Source: Alkalibaculum bacchi
Lineage (GTDB): Bacteria > Bacillota > Clostridia > Eubacteriales > Alkalibacteraceae
Reading direction: 5' to 3'
Assembly: GCF_937875145.1 (NCBI RefSeq)
Contig: NZ_CALNCS010000114.1
Location: 1 to 11,871 of the forward strand
DNA length: 11,871 nt
Below the pieces are notes generated by a model. That model was not told the origin of the DNA. It did no database searches and saw only the letters and a list, made by a program, of their open reading frames with translations. The position numbers and the translations under genes were made by a program. Positions 1 to 6,050 of this stretch are shown one piece after another. The first letter of the stretch is position 1; each line of letters begins with the position of its first letter.

Positions 1-1
1 A

Positions 2-49
2 GCCTTATTTATTCAGGCAATGTTTGCAAATTTAAGCTGGGAAAGTTGA
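2..49 (+). CDS. possible 3' end of a gene entering from the left (uncertain)
   Basis: Frame 2 is open from the window edge to a TGA at 47-49 and would encode the tail ALFIQAMFANLSWES. The composition (hydrophobic and aromatic, no low-complexity bias) is protein-like. The other two forward frames also close within about 55 bases, so the openness of this frame proves little. No family can be recognised from 15 residues, and no terminator hairpin follows directly. Low confidence. Confidence 0.2.
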   Translation, partial: ALFIQAMFANLSWES

Positions 50-62
50 GTTAATAATTAAA

Positions 63-84
63 AATTAAGAAACAATTAAGAAAC
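63..84 (+). promoter_or_regulatory. 11-bp tandem direct repeat upstream of a promoter
   Basis: AATTAAGAAAC occurs twice head to tail with no gap (63-73 and 74-84). It ends just before the candidate -35 region at 91. Two direct half-sites one helical turn apart are the usual layout of binding sites for OmpR/PhoB-type response regulators. That this is such a site is inference; no cognate regulator lies in the window. Confidence 0.4.
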
Positions 85-90
85 ATAAGC

Positions 91-118
91 TTACTTATTT
101 TTTTGTATGTTGTATAAT
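91..118 (+). promoter_or_regulatory. putative sigma-A promoter for the M15 peptidase gene
   Basis: A perfect -10 hexamer TATAAT lies at 113-118. A poor -35 (TTACTT, 91-96) lies 16 bases upstream. The weak -35 next to a tandem repeat fits an activator-dependent promoter. Transcription would start near 125, leaving a leader of about 110 bases before the ATG at 236. Confidence 0.45.
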
Positions 119-235
119 ATTGCTAGGAGCATTGTACGGAGTATTCAAATAATAAAAAATATAAAAATCGCTTAAAGCCAATAATTCTTATAAGATTTTG
201 TATTTTGAGTGAGGTGAAAGGAATGGATTAATAAT

Positions 236-745
236 ATGAGAAAAAGAATAGTATTATTTTTAATAATTTTAATATTTTTATCATTGATATTTATTGTATT
301 ACCAAAGATTGGGTTTTATACATTCGTATTTGATCAAGGAGAGTATGAACATTCCGATGAATCTTCTACTGAAAGAATTTCTGATTTAAATGAGCTGAGT
401 CCCAAAACTAGGGAATTGGCCCTTGAATTTTTAGAAAAATGCGAAGAAAATGGACTTGATGTGCGAATTACAGAAACCTATAGAACGCAAGCTCGACAAG
501 ATATACTATATGAACAGGGCAGAACTACACCTGGTTTAGTGGTTACATGGACTAAAAACAGTAAACACACTAAAAGGCATGCATTTGATATTTGCGAAGA
601 CAATACGGATGATCCTTATGGGGATTTAGAGTTTTTTAGGAAATGTGCAGAAATAGGTAAAGAAGTGGGGTTTACTCCAGGTTATTATTTTGATGAAGTG
701 CAAGATATGCCTCATTATGAATTAAATAGATGGTGGATACAGTAA
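236..745 (+). CDS. M15-family (CwlK/VanY-like) peptidoglycan peptidase, membrane anchored
   Basis: A 169-residue protein predicted to cleave peptide bonds in the cell-wall stem peptide (M15 zinc peptidases are D,D-carboxypeptidases or L-Ala-D-Glu endopeptidases). Residues 1-29 form a positively charged start (MRKR) and one hydrophobic segment, read as a signal anchor, so the catalytic domain (about 52-169) would face the wall. Visible family signatures are TYRTQARQ (81-88), the zinc-binding stretch SKHTKRHAFD with His111 and Asp118, and MPHYEL with His160 as third ligand. The usual Gly of the SxHxxGxAxD motif is Arg here. The start is the only in-frame ATG after the stop at 215-217. The best ribosome site (GAGGTG, 211-216) is better placed for a two-codon ORF at 223-231. 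It stands alone, preceded by a promoter with a tandem repeat. Domain call is firm; exact bond cleaved is not known. Confidence 0.85.
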   Translation: MRKRIVLFLIILIFLSLIFIVLPKIGFYTFVFDQGEYEHSDESSTERISDLNELSPKTRELALEFLEKCEENGLDVRITETYRTQARQDILYEQGRTTPGLVVTWTKNSKHTKRHAFDICEDNTDDPYGDLEFFRKCAEIGKEVGFTPGYYFDEVQDMPHYELNRWWIQ

Positions 746-856
746 TCAATTGTTCCTTATTTGTGTGATAAAAAGATAAGGGAATTAATATTACTGAAAT
801 TGATACATTAAGCAGAAGGTTCAAGAAATGAATAATACAAAGGAGGAAATAATATA

Positions 857-1078
857 ATGGCCGAAATTAAATTTAAACTTGTTGAAACGATAGGGACAAT
901 ATCTGAAAGCAATAAAGGTTGGGTAAAAGAGCTTAATCTGATTAGCTGGAATGAACGAGCACCTAAATACGATTTAAGAGATTGGGCACCAGATCATGTG
1001 AAGATGGGGAAGGGGATTACACTTTCTAAGGATGAATTGATTGTATTGAGAGATATCTTAAATCAGATGGAAATATAA
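857..1078 (+). CDS. YdbC/PC4-like small nucleic-acid-binding protein
   Basis: A 73-residue soluble protein resembling the bacterial PC4/YdbC family (homologues of the eukaryotic coactivator p15/PC4), which bind single-stranded DNA as dimers. The sequence runs as an N-terminal beta-rich part (FKLVETIGTIS), the family-typical GWVKELNLISWNERAPKYDLRDWAPDH (about 21-47), KMGKGITLSKDEL, and a C-terminal helix ending LRDILNQMEI. Length is normal for the family. A strong AGGAGG lies at 841-846, ten bases before the ATG. No clear promoter is seen in the 110 bases after the M15 gene, so co-transcription with it is possible. The gene ends inside the left arm of a perfect terminator. The cellular role in bacteria is poorly defined. 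Confidence 0.85.
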   Translation: MAEIKFKLVETIGTISESNKGWVKELNLISWNERAPKYDLRDWAPDHVKMGKGITLSKDELIVLRDILNQMEI

Positions 1079-1115
1079 AATCGCAAAGCCATTTGTATAA
1101 TGGCTTTGCGATTTT
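1077..1115 (+). terminator. intrinsic terminator after the YdbC-like gene
   Basis: A perfect 17-bp inverted repeat (1077-1093 with 1099-1115) encloses a 5-base loop. The core is TCGCAAAGCCA/TGGCTTTGCGA, flanked by four A on the left and four T on the right. The left arm begins within the TAA stop codon (1076-1078). The A and T flanks mean it could act in both directions. Confidence 0.85.
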
Positions 1116-1122
1116 ATAATGT

Positions 1123-1237
1123 ACTAGGAAACACCTACTTTTGACCTAGCTCCTGCTCAGTCATCCTGAGCGCAAGCGAAGGATCTAGACCCAAAAGGGA
1201 TACCCAAATGCTAGTGATTAAAGACGAGCGACTAATG
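1123..1237 (+). repeat. dispersed repeat, copy A (hairpin core plus heptamer tail)
   Basis: This stretch aligns with 8652-8764 over about 112 bases with one single-base indel and roughly four of five positions identical. The shared parts include TAGCTCCTG, CAGTCATCCT, GCGCAAGCGAAGGATCT and ACCCAAAAGG. The core 1163-1184 can fold as ATCCT/AGGAT around GC/GC closed by a GCAA loop. The tail is a degenerate 7-base series: GCTAGTG, ATTAAAG, ACGAGCG, ACTAATG (1210-1237). It starts 7 bases after the terminator at 1077-1115. The reverse-strand open frame across it is a by-product of the repeat. Confidence 0.8.
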
Positions 1238-1330
1238 CGCCACAGACGCTTTCTTGTATATGTGTTAAAGGTAATGAAAAGCTTAATTATATATAAGTTT
1301 AAAGGGTTCGTATAAATGGAGGGGTTACTT

Positions 1331-2206
1331 ATGAAGATTTTACTTGTAGAAGTAAATATAAGTGAGGGGCGAGATGCAGCTAAGATAGAACAAATAAAAG
1401 AATCGTTAATGGTAGGTAATGATATAGAAATTATAGATTTAAATTCTGATAAGGACCACAATAGATCTGTATTCACTTATAAGGGAGAATGTGAAGCTGT
1501 TTTAGATGCTACAAAAAGATTATCGAAAAAAGCTATTGAACTTATCGATATGACGAAGCATAGAGGAAGTCACCCAAGAATGGGAGCAGTGGATGTAGTA
1601 CCTTTTATACCTATATTAAATATGACTGGTGAGGAAGCTGTAGAAATTTCTAAAGAATATGGTAGGTATATGGGCAGCTTAGGCGTACCAGTTTATTATT
1701 ATGAGGATTCAGCCATTAGGGATGATCGAAAGTCCTTAGTTAAAATTAGGAAAGGTCAATATGAAGCACTAGCTGACAAAATGAAGGACGAAAGCTGGAA
1801 ACCAGATGAAGGTCCATTTGAATTTAATCCTAAGAGTGGAGCCACTGTTGTAGGATCAAGATTTGCCCTATTAGCATTTAATATCAACTTAGATACTGAA
1901 GACTTAGAAATAGGAAATAAAATCGCTACTGCTATAAGAGGATCTTCTGGTGGATACCAGCATGTCCGAGCTATTGCATTAGAAATACCAGACAGAAAGA
2001 TGATTCAAGTATCTATGAATTTAACGAATTATGAAAAGACGCCTATACATAGAGTATATGAAACAATAAAGTTTGAAGCGAGCAGATATAATGTAAATAT
2101 TTCAGACACAGAGTTAGTAGGGCCAGTTCCAGTATATGCGTTAAGAGAATTACTTGATTTTTATATTAGATTAAAAGATTTTTCTACAGATCAGATTTAC
2201 TTCTGA
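1331..2206 (+). CDS. ftcD: glutamate formimidoyltransferase
   Basis: Transfers the formimino group from N-formimino-L-glutamate to tetrahydrofolate (EC 2.1.2.5), a step of histidine degradation or related one-carbon metabolism, in the cytoplasm. The 291-residue length matches the stand-alone bacterial transferase, without the cyclodeaminase domain. Visible features are the N-terminal EVNISEGRD (7-15), the conserved block KHRGSHPRMGAVDVVPFIP (76-94) that holds the histidine proposed as general base (His81 here), and the second domain with RGSSGGYQHVRAI. I start at 1331 because GGAGGGG (1318-1324) sits 6 bases upstream and homologues begin just before the xxVEVNISEGRD strand. The ATG at 1316 is in frame and would add five residues. 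No hutH, hutU, hutI or cyclodeaminase gene is adjacent, so its pathway partners are elsewhere. No clear terminator follows. Confidence 0.92.
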   Translation: MKILLVEVNISEGRDAAKIEQIKESLMVGNDIEIIDLNSDKDHNRSVFTYKGECEAVLDATKRLSKKAIELIDMTKHRGSHPRMGAVDVVPFIPILNMTGEEAVEISKEYGRYMGSLGVPVYYYEDSAIRDDRKSLVKIRKGQYEALADKMKDESWKPDEGPFEFNPKSGATVVGSRFALLAFNINLDTEDLEIGNKIATAIRGSSGGYQHVRAIALEIPDRKMIQVSMNLTNYEKTPIHRVYETIKFEASRYNVNISDTELVGPVPVYALRELLDFYIRLKDFSTDQIYF

Positions 2207-2286
2207 CTGCGATATATCCGTTATATGAGAGTAAAGAGTAATAGTGTATTAGATATTATATTCTAAATTTCGCTATATCGTTAAGC

Positions 2287-2315
2287 TTTACAAATCAAAT
2301 TAAAATGTTTATAAT
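2287..2315 (+). promoter_or_regulatory. sigma-A promoter of the B12 riboswitch unit
   Basis: TTTACA (2287-2292) and TATAAT (2310-2315) are separated by exactly 17 bases. Transcription would start near 2322, about 16 bases before the riboswitch begins, which supports both calls. Confidence 0.75.
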
Positions 2316-2337
2316 ACTGTTATAACAAATACATATG

Positions 2338-2490
2338 TATGAATCAGGTGCCTTAATAGGAGAATAGGGAATCGAGTGAAAATCTCGAGCGGACCCACCA
2401 CTGTAAATGAGGAGCAATGTATATTATCCACTGGTAACGGGAAGGAATATATTGCCGTGAGTCATAGCCAGGAGACCTGCCTGTATCATA
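2338..2490 (+). ncRNA. cobalamin (B12) riboswitch
   Basis: Class-defining motifs occur in order: CAGGTGCC near the 5' end (2345-2352), GGGAATCGAGTGAAAATCTCGAG with GCGGACCCACCACTGTAA in the core, and the B12 box AGCCAGGAGACCTGCCTG at 2466-2483. A closing stem can form between TATGA (2338-2342) and TCATA (2486-2490). The element lies behind a good promoter and ahead of an intrinsic terminator and a vitamin-type transporter gene. By family knowledge, bound adenosyl- or methylcobalamin lowers expression of the genes downstream. Confidence 0.95.
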
Positions 2491-2508
2491 GAATTCGTAA
2501 GCGACGGT

Positions 2509-2554
2509 AAAGTTTATGATCAATTTTATATTGGTCATAAACTTTTCTTTTTTT
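2509..2554 (+). terminator. riboswitch-controlled intrinsic terminator
   Basis: A 15-bp stem (2509-2523 with 2531-2545, one G-U pair, 7-base loop) is followed by a T-rich tract to 2554. The left arm contains TATGAT (2515-2520), which is complementary to ATCATA (2485-2490) in the 3' strand of the riboswitch closing stem. When ligand locks the closing stem, the terminator is free to form. Without ligand, ATCATA can capture the left arm and prevent it. This alternative pairing is seen in the sequence; its use is inferred. Confidence 0.85.
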
Positions 2555-2720
2555 CGCGAACTAATGAGCCAAGCGAAGGTGAAGCTTTCGCAGGATTCTT
2601 TTTATCATACGCACCAAATAGTTTACTAATTTGACGCGTATGATAAAAAGAATCCGTAAATAAAAGCTTTAGCTTTCATTTAGCGAATGGCGCGACCGAG
2701 GAATCGGCCTAGCCGATTTC
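2554..2720. repeat. large palindromic element in the cblT leader
   Basis: The centre is a perfect 20-bp inverted repeat, 2593-2612 with 2636-2655 (left arm GGATTCTTTTTATCATACGC), around a 23-base loop. Nested outside it, AAGCTTT (2582-2588) faces AAAGCTT (2663-2669) and TCGCG (2554-2558) faces CGCGA (2691-2695), so the whole folds back over about 140 bases. A second hairpin follows at 2700-2720 (AATCGGC, loop CTA, GCCGATT). It codes for nothing and sits between the riboswitch terminator and the cblT ribosome site. It looks like an inserted miniature palindromic repeat, but only one copy is in the window. Confidence 0.65.
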
Positions 2721-2805
2721 GAGGTGTAGAAAAATCAACTCATATGTCCACGTAAATGAAAGTTTTTATTTTAATATAATAATTTATTAATTTAAGGAGG
2801 AAGTT

Positions 2806-3315
2806 ATGAACTCATTAATTCAAAACACTCAAGTCACTAAAACTAGGAAATTAGTTTACACAGCTTTATTAATTGCATTAGCATTTATAGGAGCACAAAT
2901 TAAAATTTTGGGCTCCATCGCATTAGATGCATTGCCAGCCTTTTTTGCAGCTTTACTATTAGGTCCAGTAGCAGGTGCAGCAGTTGGGGCAATAGGTCAC
3001 CTGCTCACAGCTATGACAAGTGGTTTTCCCATGTCTATCCCTATTCATTTAGTCGTAATGTGCACCATGGCTTTTATATGCTGGTTATATGGTTATCTCA
3101 ACAATCGCATAAATTTAATTGTAAATAGTACTATTGCAATTATCCTAAATGGAGTAGGTGCAACTTATTTATCTGTATTAATCATGCAGTTATTAGGAAT
3201 GATTCCAACTGTAAAAGAGTTTTTTTTCATGTTGGTAGGTCCCTTATTACTGGCTTCAACAGTTAACGTCCTTGCAGCTGCTGTTTTATACAGTTTGCTA
3301 AAGAAGAGAATTTAA
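2806..3315 (+). CDS. cblT: ECF transporter S component, probable CblT (alpha-ribazole/B12-precursor uptake)
   Basis: A 169-residue integral membrane protein of the size and hydrophobic pattern of ECF-transporter substrate-binding (S) subunits, with about five to six membrane segments (about 16-38, 40-66, 76-96, 101-128, 137-165). An AxxxA-like stretch in the first helix (ALLIALAFIGA) is of the type used to dock on the shared EcfT subunit. GPVAGAAVGAIGHLLTA (53-69) is typical of the family. No EcfA or EcfT gene is adjacent, as expected for a group II system that shares an energising module. The gene lies under a cobalamin riboswitch and is followed by a PurM-like gene. This is the arrangement described for cblT-cblS, whose products take up and phosphorylate alpha-ribazole in Firmicutes. 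AAGGAGG at 2794-2800 precedes the ATG by 5 bases. The substrate is inferred from context. Confidence 0.8.
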   Translation: MNSLIQNTQVTKTRKLVYTALLIALAFIGAQIKILGSIALDALPAFFAALLLGPVAGAAVGAIGHLLTAMTSGFPMSIPIHLVVMCTMAFICWLYGYLNNRINLIVNSTIAIILNGVGATYLSVLIMQLLGMIPTVKEFFFMLVGPLLLASTVNVLAAAVLYSLLKKRI

Positions 3316-3346
3316 CTAAAACTAAATTGGCGAACAGGTGAGTATA

Positions 3347-4096
3347 TTGAAGGTAAATAAATTTAGAGACTTAACATTAATGCACATAAATGAAGAAACA
3401 ATGATGGTATTAGCATGTGATTCCTGTGGTGGAATAGGTATGAAAAAGCATGATGCGCTAGAAACACCACAAGAAGTAGTTGGGTACCTTACAGCAGGTG
3501 TGGCTTTAAGTGAATTATTAGCTTTTCGAGCTAAGCCAATAACCATAGTGAATAATTTTTGTGTAGAGATGAATCCTACTGGGAAAAAAATTATCGGTGG
3601 AATAAAGAAGGCAATTACTGATTGTGGATTAGATCAAGAAATGCTCCTTACAGGGAGTACAGAAGAAAATATGCCTACTGTACAAACATCTATAGGTATA
3701 ACGGCTATAGGCATGATTGATCTTAAAAACTGGACGAAGCCAAAGACCTATAAGGGAGATGACCTTATTGTGGTTGGAAAGCCTAAGGTAGGGTCAGAAG
3801 TGCTAAAGTCTAAGGAAATACCTAATATCAAAATAATAAGCCTAATTAAAGATATACTAGGGATCAACGAAATACTTCCTGTCGGTTCAAAGGGCATTGA
3901 TTATGAGATAGGGGAGCTTTGCAAAAGTAACGATTTGGATTTTAAATATACACAGACAGTAGAAGTAGATATAAAAAAATCTGCTGGACCAGTCACTTGT
4001 TTTATCATATCAGGACAGAAAGAAACCATATTAGAACAACTAACAAAATACAATGTATCTTATTCTTATTTAGGGTGTTGTATTGAGAAATGCTAA
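3347..4096 (+). CDS. cblS: PurM/AIR-synthase-like protein, probable alpha-ribazole kinase CblS
   Basis: A 249-residue soluble protein of the PurM superfamily (the AIR synthase, ThiL and SelD fold). Seen are an N-terminal DSCGGIG at 25-31, in the position of the metal/ATP-binding Asp-Gly region, and GSTEENMPT at 103-111, matching the GGETAEMPG block of PurM. The C-terminal part is shorter than in true PurM. Its place directly after a riboswitch-controlled S component points to CblS, which phosphorylates alpha-ribazole so that CobS can attach it to cobinamide-GDP. I chose TTG at 3347 because AGGTGA (3336-3341) sits 5 bases upstream. The in-frame GTG at 3338 lies inside that ribosome site and has none of its own. 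The gap to cblT is 31 bases, so one transcript is likely. The tail ends in CCIEKC, a cysteine cluster of unknown meaning. Confidence 0.75.
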   Translation: MKVNKFRDLTLMHINEETMMVLACDSCGGIGMKKHDALETPQEVVGYLTAGVALSELLAFRAKPITIVNNFCVEMNPTGKKIIGGIKKAITDCGLDQEMLLTGSTEENMPTVQTSIGITAIGMIDLKNWTKPKTYKGDDLIVVGKPKVGSEVLKSKEIPNIKIISLIKDILGINEILPVGSKGIDYEIGELCKSNDLDFKYTQTVEVDIKKSAGPVTCFIISGQKETILEQLTKYNVSYSYLGCCIEKC

Positions 4097-4156
4097 GATA
4101 TGAATGAATAAAAAACACCTAATATACTAGTATTTCTTTGGCAATAGTCAATAATC

Positions 4157-4194
4157 TACAATTATTGTAATCAAACAAAAATTCAGACTATAAT
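4157..4194 (+). promoter_or_regulatory. putative promoter overlapped by a 13-base palindrome
   Basis: TACAAT-T-ATTGTA (4157-4169) is a perfect 6-1-6 palindrome, a layout reminiscent of Fur/PerR-family boxes though not matching any consensus. It overlaps TTGTAA (4165-4170), which stands 18 bases before TATAAT (4189-4194). Read together this is a promoter with an operator on the -35. Any transcript would start near 4201 and immediately contain the hairpin at 4228. Confidence 0.4.
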
Positions 4195-4227
4195 ATGGTG
4201 CAAGGACTTATATTAATGTTCTACATG

Positions 4228-4264
4228 AGCCTTATCCTTCTTGAATATCAAGGAGGGTAAGGCT
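4228..4264 (+). other. strong intergenic hairpin without a T tract
   Basis: A 17-bp stem (4228-4244 with 4248-4264, two G-U pairs) with a 3-base ATA loop. The right arm contains AAGGAGGG, which resembles a ribosome site held inside the stem, but no start codon is suitably placed after it. No run of T follows on either strand, so it is not a standard terminator. It could be the 5' part of a small RNA or leader. Confidence 0.5.
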
Positions 4265-4449
4265 GGTTAAAGTGATACATTAACTCAAAAGCTACTATAG
4301 GTATCTATTATTTTCTAACATTTATCTCAAATTGTATCTTTAGCATAATCTCAGATGCTCATGCTAGCTAAATAGAAGTAATTATACATACACTTAAAAA
4401 TCTTAATAGAGAGTGAATAACATTTGTTTATACATAACTACAAAAAGGA

Positions 4450-4478
4450 TTTATATTATGGTAAAGTAGACTTATAAT
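4450..4478 (+). promoter_or_regulatory. sigma-A promoter of the M50 protease gene
   Basis: TTTATA (4450-4455) and TATAAT (4473-4478) are 17 bases apart. Start of transcription would be near 4485. The -10 hexamer covers the upstream in-frame ATG at 4477, which therefore should not be in the mRNA. This supports the start at 4516. Confidence 0.55.
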
Positions 4479-4515
4479 GCAATTATTATTAAAAATTTAT
4501 CAAGTGGAGGATTTA

Positions 4516-5673
4516 ATGGGTAAAGGCAATCATAGCAAATCAAAGTATAAGAATAAAGGCTGGTTAGATACACTAAAAAGCATTGTAATTTGTGGAGTAT
4601 TTGGCGGCGTATTAGGTTTTTTTATAGGCGATTTTTTTAATCCATGGTTAAAAAGCGACAATATATTCATTGGACTTTTGAAGTTTTATGGCCTAATCAT
4701 ATTGTTTGTTATTGGATATATAATACATATTATCATTCATGAGGCAGGGCACTTGATTTTTGGATTGTTAACAGATTATACTTTTGTTTCTTTTCGAATA
4801 GGATCTATGACTATAGTAAAAGAAGATGGAAAGCTAAAAACAAAGAAATTTAATATACCTGGTACGGCTGGACAATGCCTTATGATGCCACCCAAAATAA
4901 AGGATGGGGAATTTCCGTTTGTTCTCTACAATTTAGGTGGAGTCATCATAAATTTACTCGTGTCCGCATTATGTATATCTACGATAGTTCTTATTAAAGA
5001 AATGGCATTTGTTTTAGAAGTTATATTATTATTGACTGCATTCGCTGGAATACTAGCAGCAGTGACCAATGGTATTCCAATGAAAATTGGAGGAGTTCCC
5101 AATGATGGACATAATATTTACTCTATGCTAAAGGATGAAGATGCAAGGAGAGGGTTTTATGTTCAATTAGAGGTAAATGGACTACAGAGCTTAGGGATTA
5201 GGATGAAAGAACTACCTTTAAGTAAATTTGTGCTAAATAATAATGCAGATGTAAGCCAGCCTCTTAATACGGCTATGAGATTAATGGAATACAGCTATCA
5301 TTTAGATCACCTAGATATAGAATCTGCAAAAACATGTCTTCTTTCTCTTACAGAACATATGGACCGCATTGCACTTCTATTTGTCAATGAAATAAACTGT
5401 GAAAGATTGTTTTTAGAATTAGTTACAGATTGTGATAAATCTACAATAGATCGTCTCTATAATAAAAAGTTAAAGAAATACATAAAAGCATCAAGGTTTC
5501 AGATGAGTAAGAAGAGACTAATGATGGCATATGAGATTTATTATACTAAGGACATAAATAAGGCATTGCAATTTTATAAAGAAGGCAAGAATTTAGCTTC
5601 GAATTCTCCGGTAAAAGGAGATGCGGATATGGAGCTTATGCTCTTAGACTGGTTAAAGGTAAAATTATTATAA
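4516..5673 (+). CDS. M50-like (site-2-protease-type) membrane metallopeptidase
   Basis: A 385-residue membrane protein with the zinc motif HEAGH at 75-79 inside a hydrophobic helix (about 57-84), the hallmark of M50 intramembrane proteases. A later NDGHN (196-200) is placed like the third-ligand (N/L)DG motif. Further hydrophobic segments lie at about 22-43, 136-165 and 166-186. The start KGNHSKSKYKNKGW is strongly basic, suggesting a cytoplasmic N terminus. The final about 180 residues are soluble and without a recognised domain; there is no PDZ domain. The start at 4516 has GGAGG at 4506-4510, 5 bases upstream. An ATG at 4477 would add 13 residues but has no ribosome site and overlaps the -10. 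The gene is a single unit with no anti-sigma factor or obvious substrate next to it. Family call is good; substrate unknown. Confidence 0.8.
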   Translation: MGKGNHSKSKYKNKGWLDTLKSIVICGVFGGVLGFFIGDFFNPWLKSDNIFIGLLKFYGLIILFVIGYIIHIIIHEAGHLIFGLLTDYTFVSFRIGSMTIVKEDGKLKTKKFNIPGTAGQCLMMPPKIKDGEFPFVLYNLGGVIINLLVSALCISTIVLIKEMAFVLEVILLLTAFAGILAAVTNGIPMKIGGVPNDGHNIYSMLKDEDARRGFYVQLEVNGLQSLGIRMKELPLSKFVLNNNADVSQPLNTAMRLMEYSYHLDHLDIESAKTCLLSLTEHMDRIALLFVNEINCERLFLELVTDCDKSTIDRLYNKKLKKYIKASRFQMSKKRLMMAYEIYYTKDINKALQFYKEGKNLASNSPVKGDADMELMLLDWLKVKLL

Positions 5674-6050
5674 TCCTAATTTTGTATTTCACCCTAATTT
5701 ACGTGACTATTGTATACAATAATTATTCAGGAATTAGAATGATTTCAAGAATTCTATATTTAGAAAAAGGATGAACCTCATCAAAATATGTATTGAGATC
5801 AGAAAATTTACGTACTAATTAATCATAATACATTAGCTATATCGTAAAAAACGATCCAAGTGAATGCTGCTCAAGTATACAAAGAAAACAAGAATCATAC
5901 AGTTGTAGTATATGCAACTAAAGAACTGTAAAAAGTGGAGTATAATAATTTAATATATTCCACTTATGTTAAAATGAATAAAAAGATATTGATATTATAT
6001 AGAGTGGATAGTGTAGTCCACCCTATATTAAAGTTATTTCTCTAGAGTAA
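5674..6050. other. 377-base gap between convergent genes
   Basis: It contains a perfect 12-base palindrome ATTGTATACAAT (5709-5720), similar to GntR-type operators but with no gene to control nearby. It also holds a 24-codon open stretch (5860-5931, VNAAQVYKENKNHTVVVYATKEL) without a ribosome site that could be the tail of a decayed gene. Two hairpins follow: 5933-5943 with 5955-5965 (11 bp, one G-U), and 5997-6008 with 6017-6028 (12 bp with one A-C mismatch). Neither has a good T tract. The second may weakly end transcripts from both sides. Confidence 0.5.

Larger units (their letters stand above)
4097..4515. other. 419-base gap between cblS and the M50 gene
   Basis: No convincing ORF or structural RNA family is recognised. 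It holds a 13-base palindrome overlapping a promoter-like pair (4157-4194), a strong hairpin (4228-4264) and a second promoter next to the M50 gene (4450-4478); each is listed separately. No hairpin with a T tract follows cblS. Confidence 0.6.

Noticed and set aside
1316..1330. Upstream ATG for ftcD
   Set aside because: The GGAGGGG that best serves translation begins inside this ATG, and homologues start near residue 6 of the longer form. Not fully excluded, since AAAGGG lies 9 bases before it.
1135..1476. Minus-strand open frame of 113 codons
   Set aside because: It lies across the dispersed repeat and the start of ftcD; its end (DPSLALRMTEQE) is the translation of the repeat core. No ribosome site and no family match.
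2353..2538. Minus-strand open frame of 61 codons
   Set aside because: It is antisense to the cobalamin riboswitch and terminator, whose structure explains the sequence.
4477..4515. Upstream ATG that would lengthen the M50 protein by 13 residues
   Set aside because: No ribosome site, and the ATG lies within a TATAAT hexamer with a -35 at 17 bases. The ATG at 4516 has GGAGG at the right distance.
5997..6028. Hairpin between the M50 gene and flavodoxin as a bidirectional terminator
   Set aside because: The 12-bp stem has a mismatch and no T tract on either strand, so it is only described, not called.
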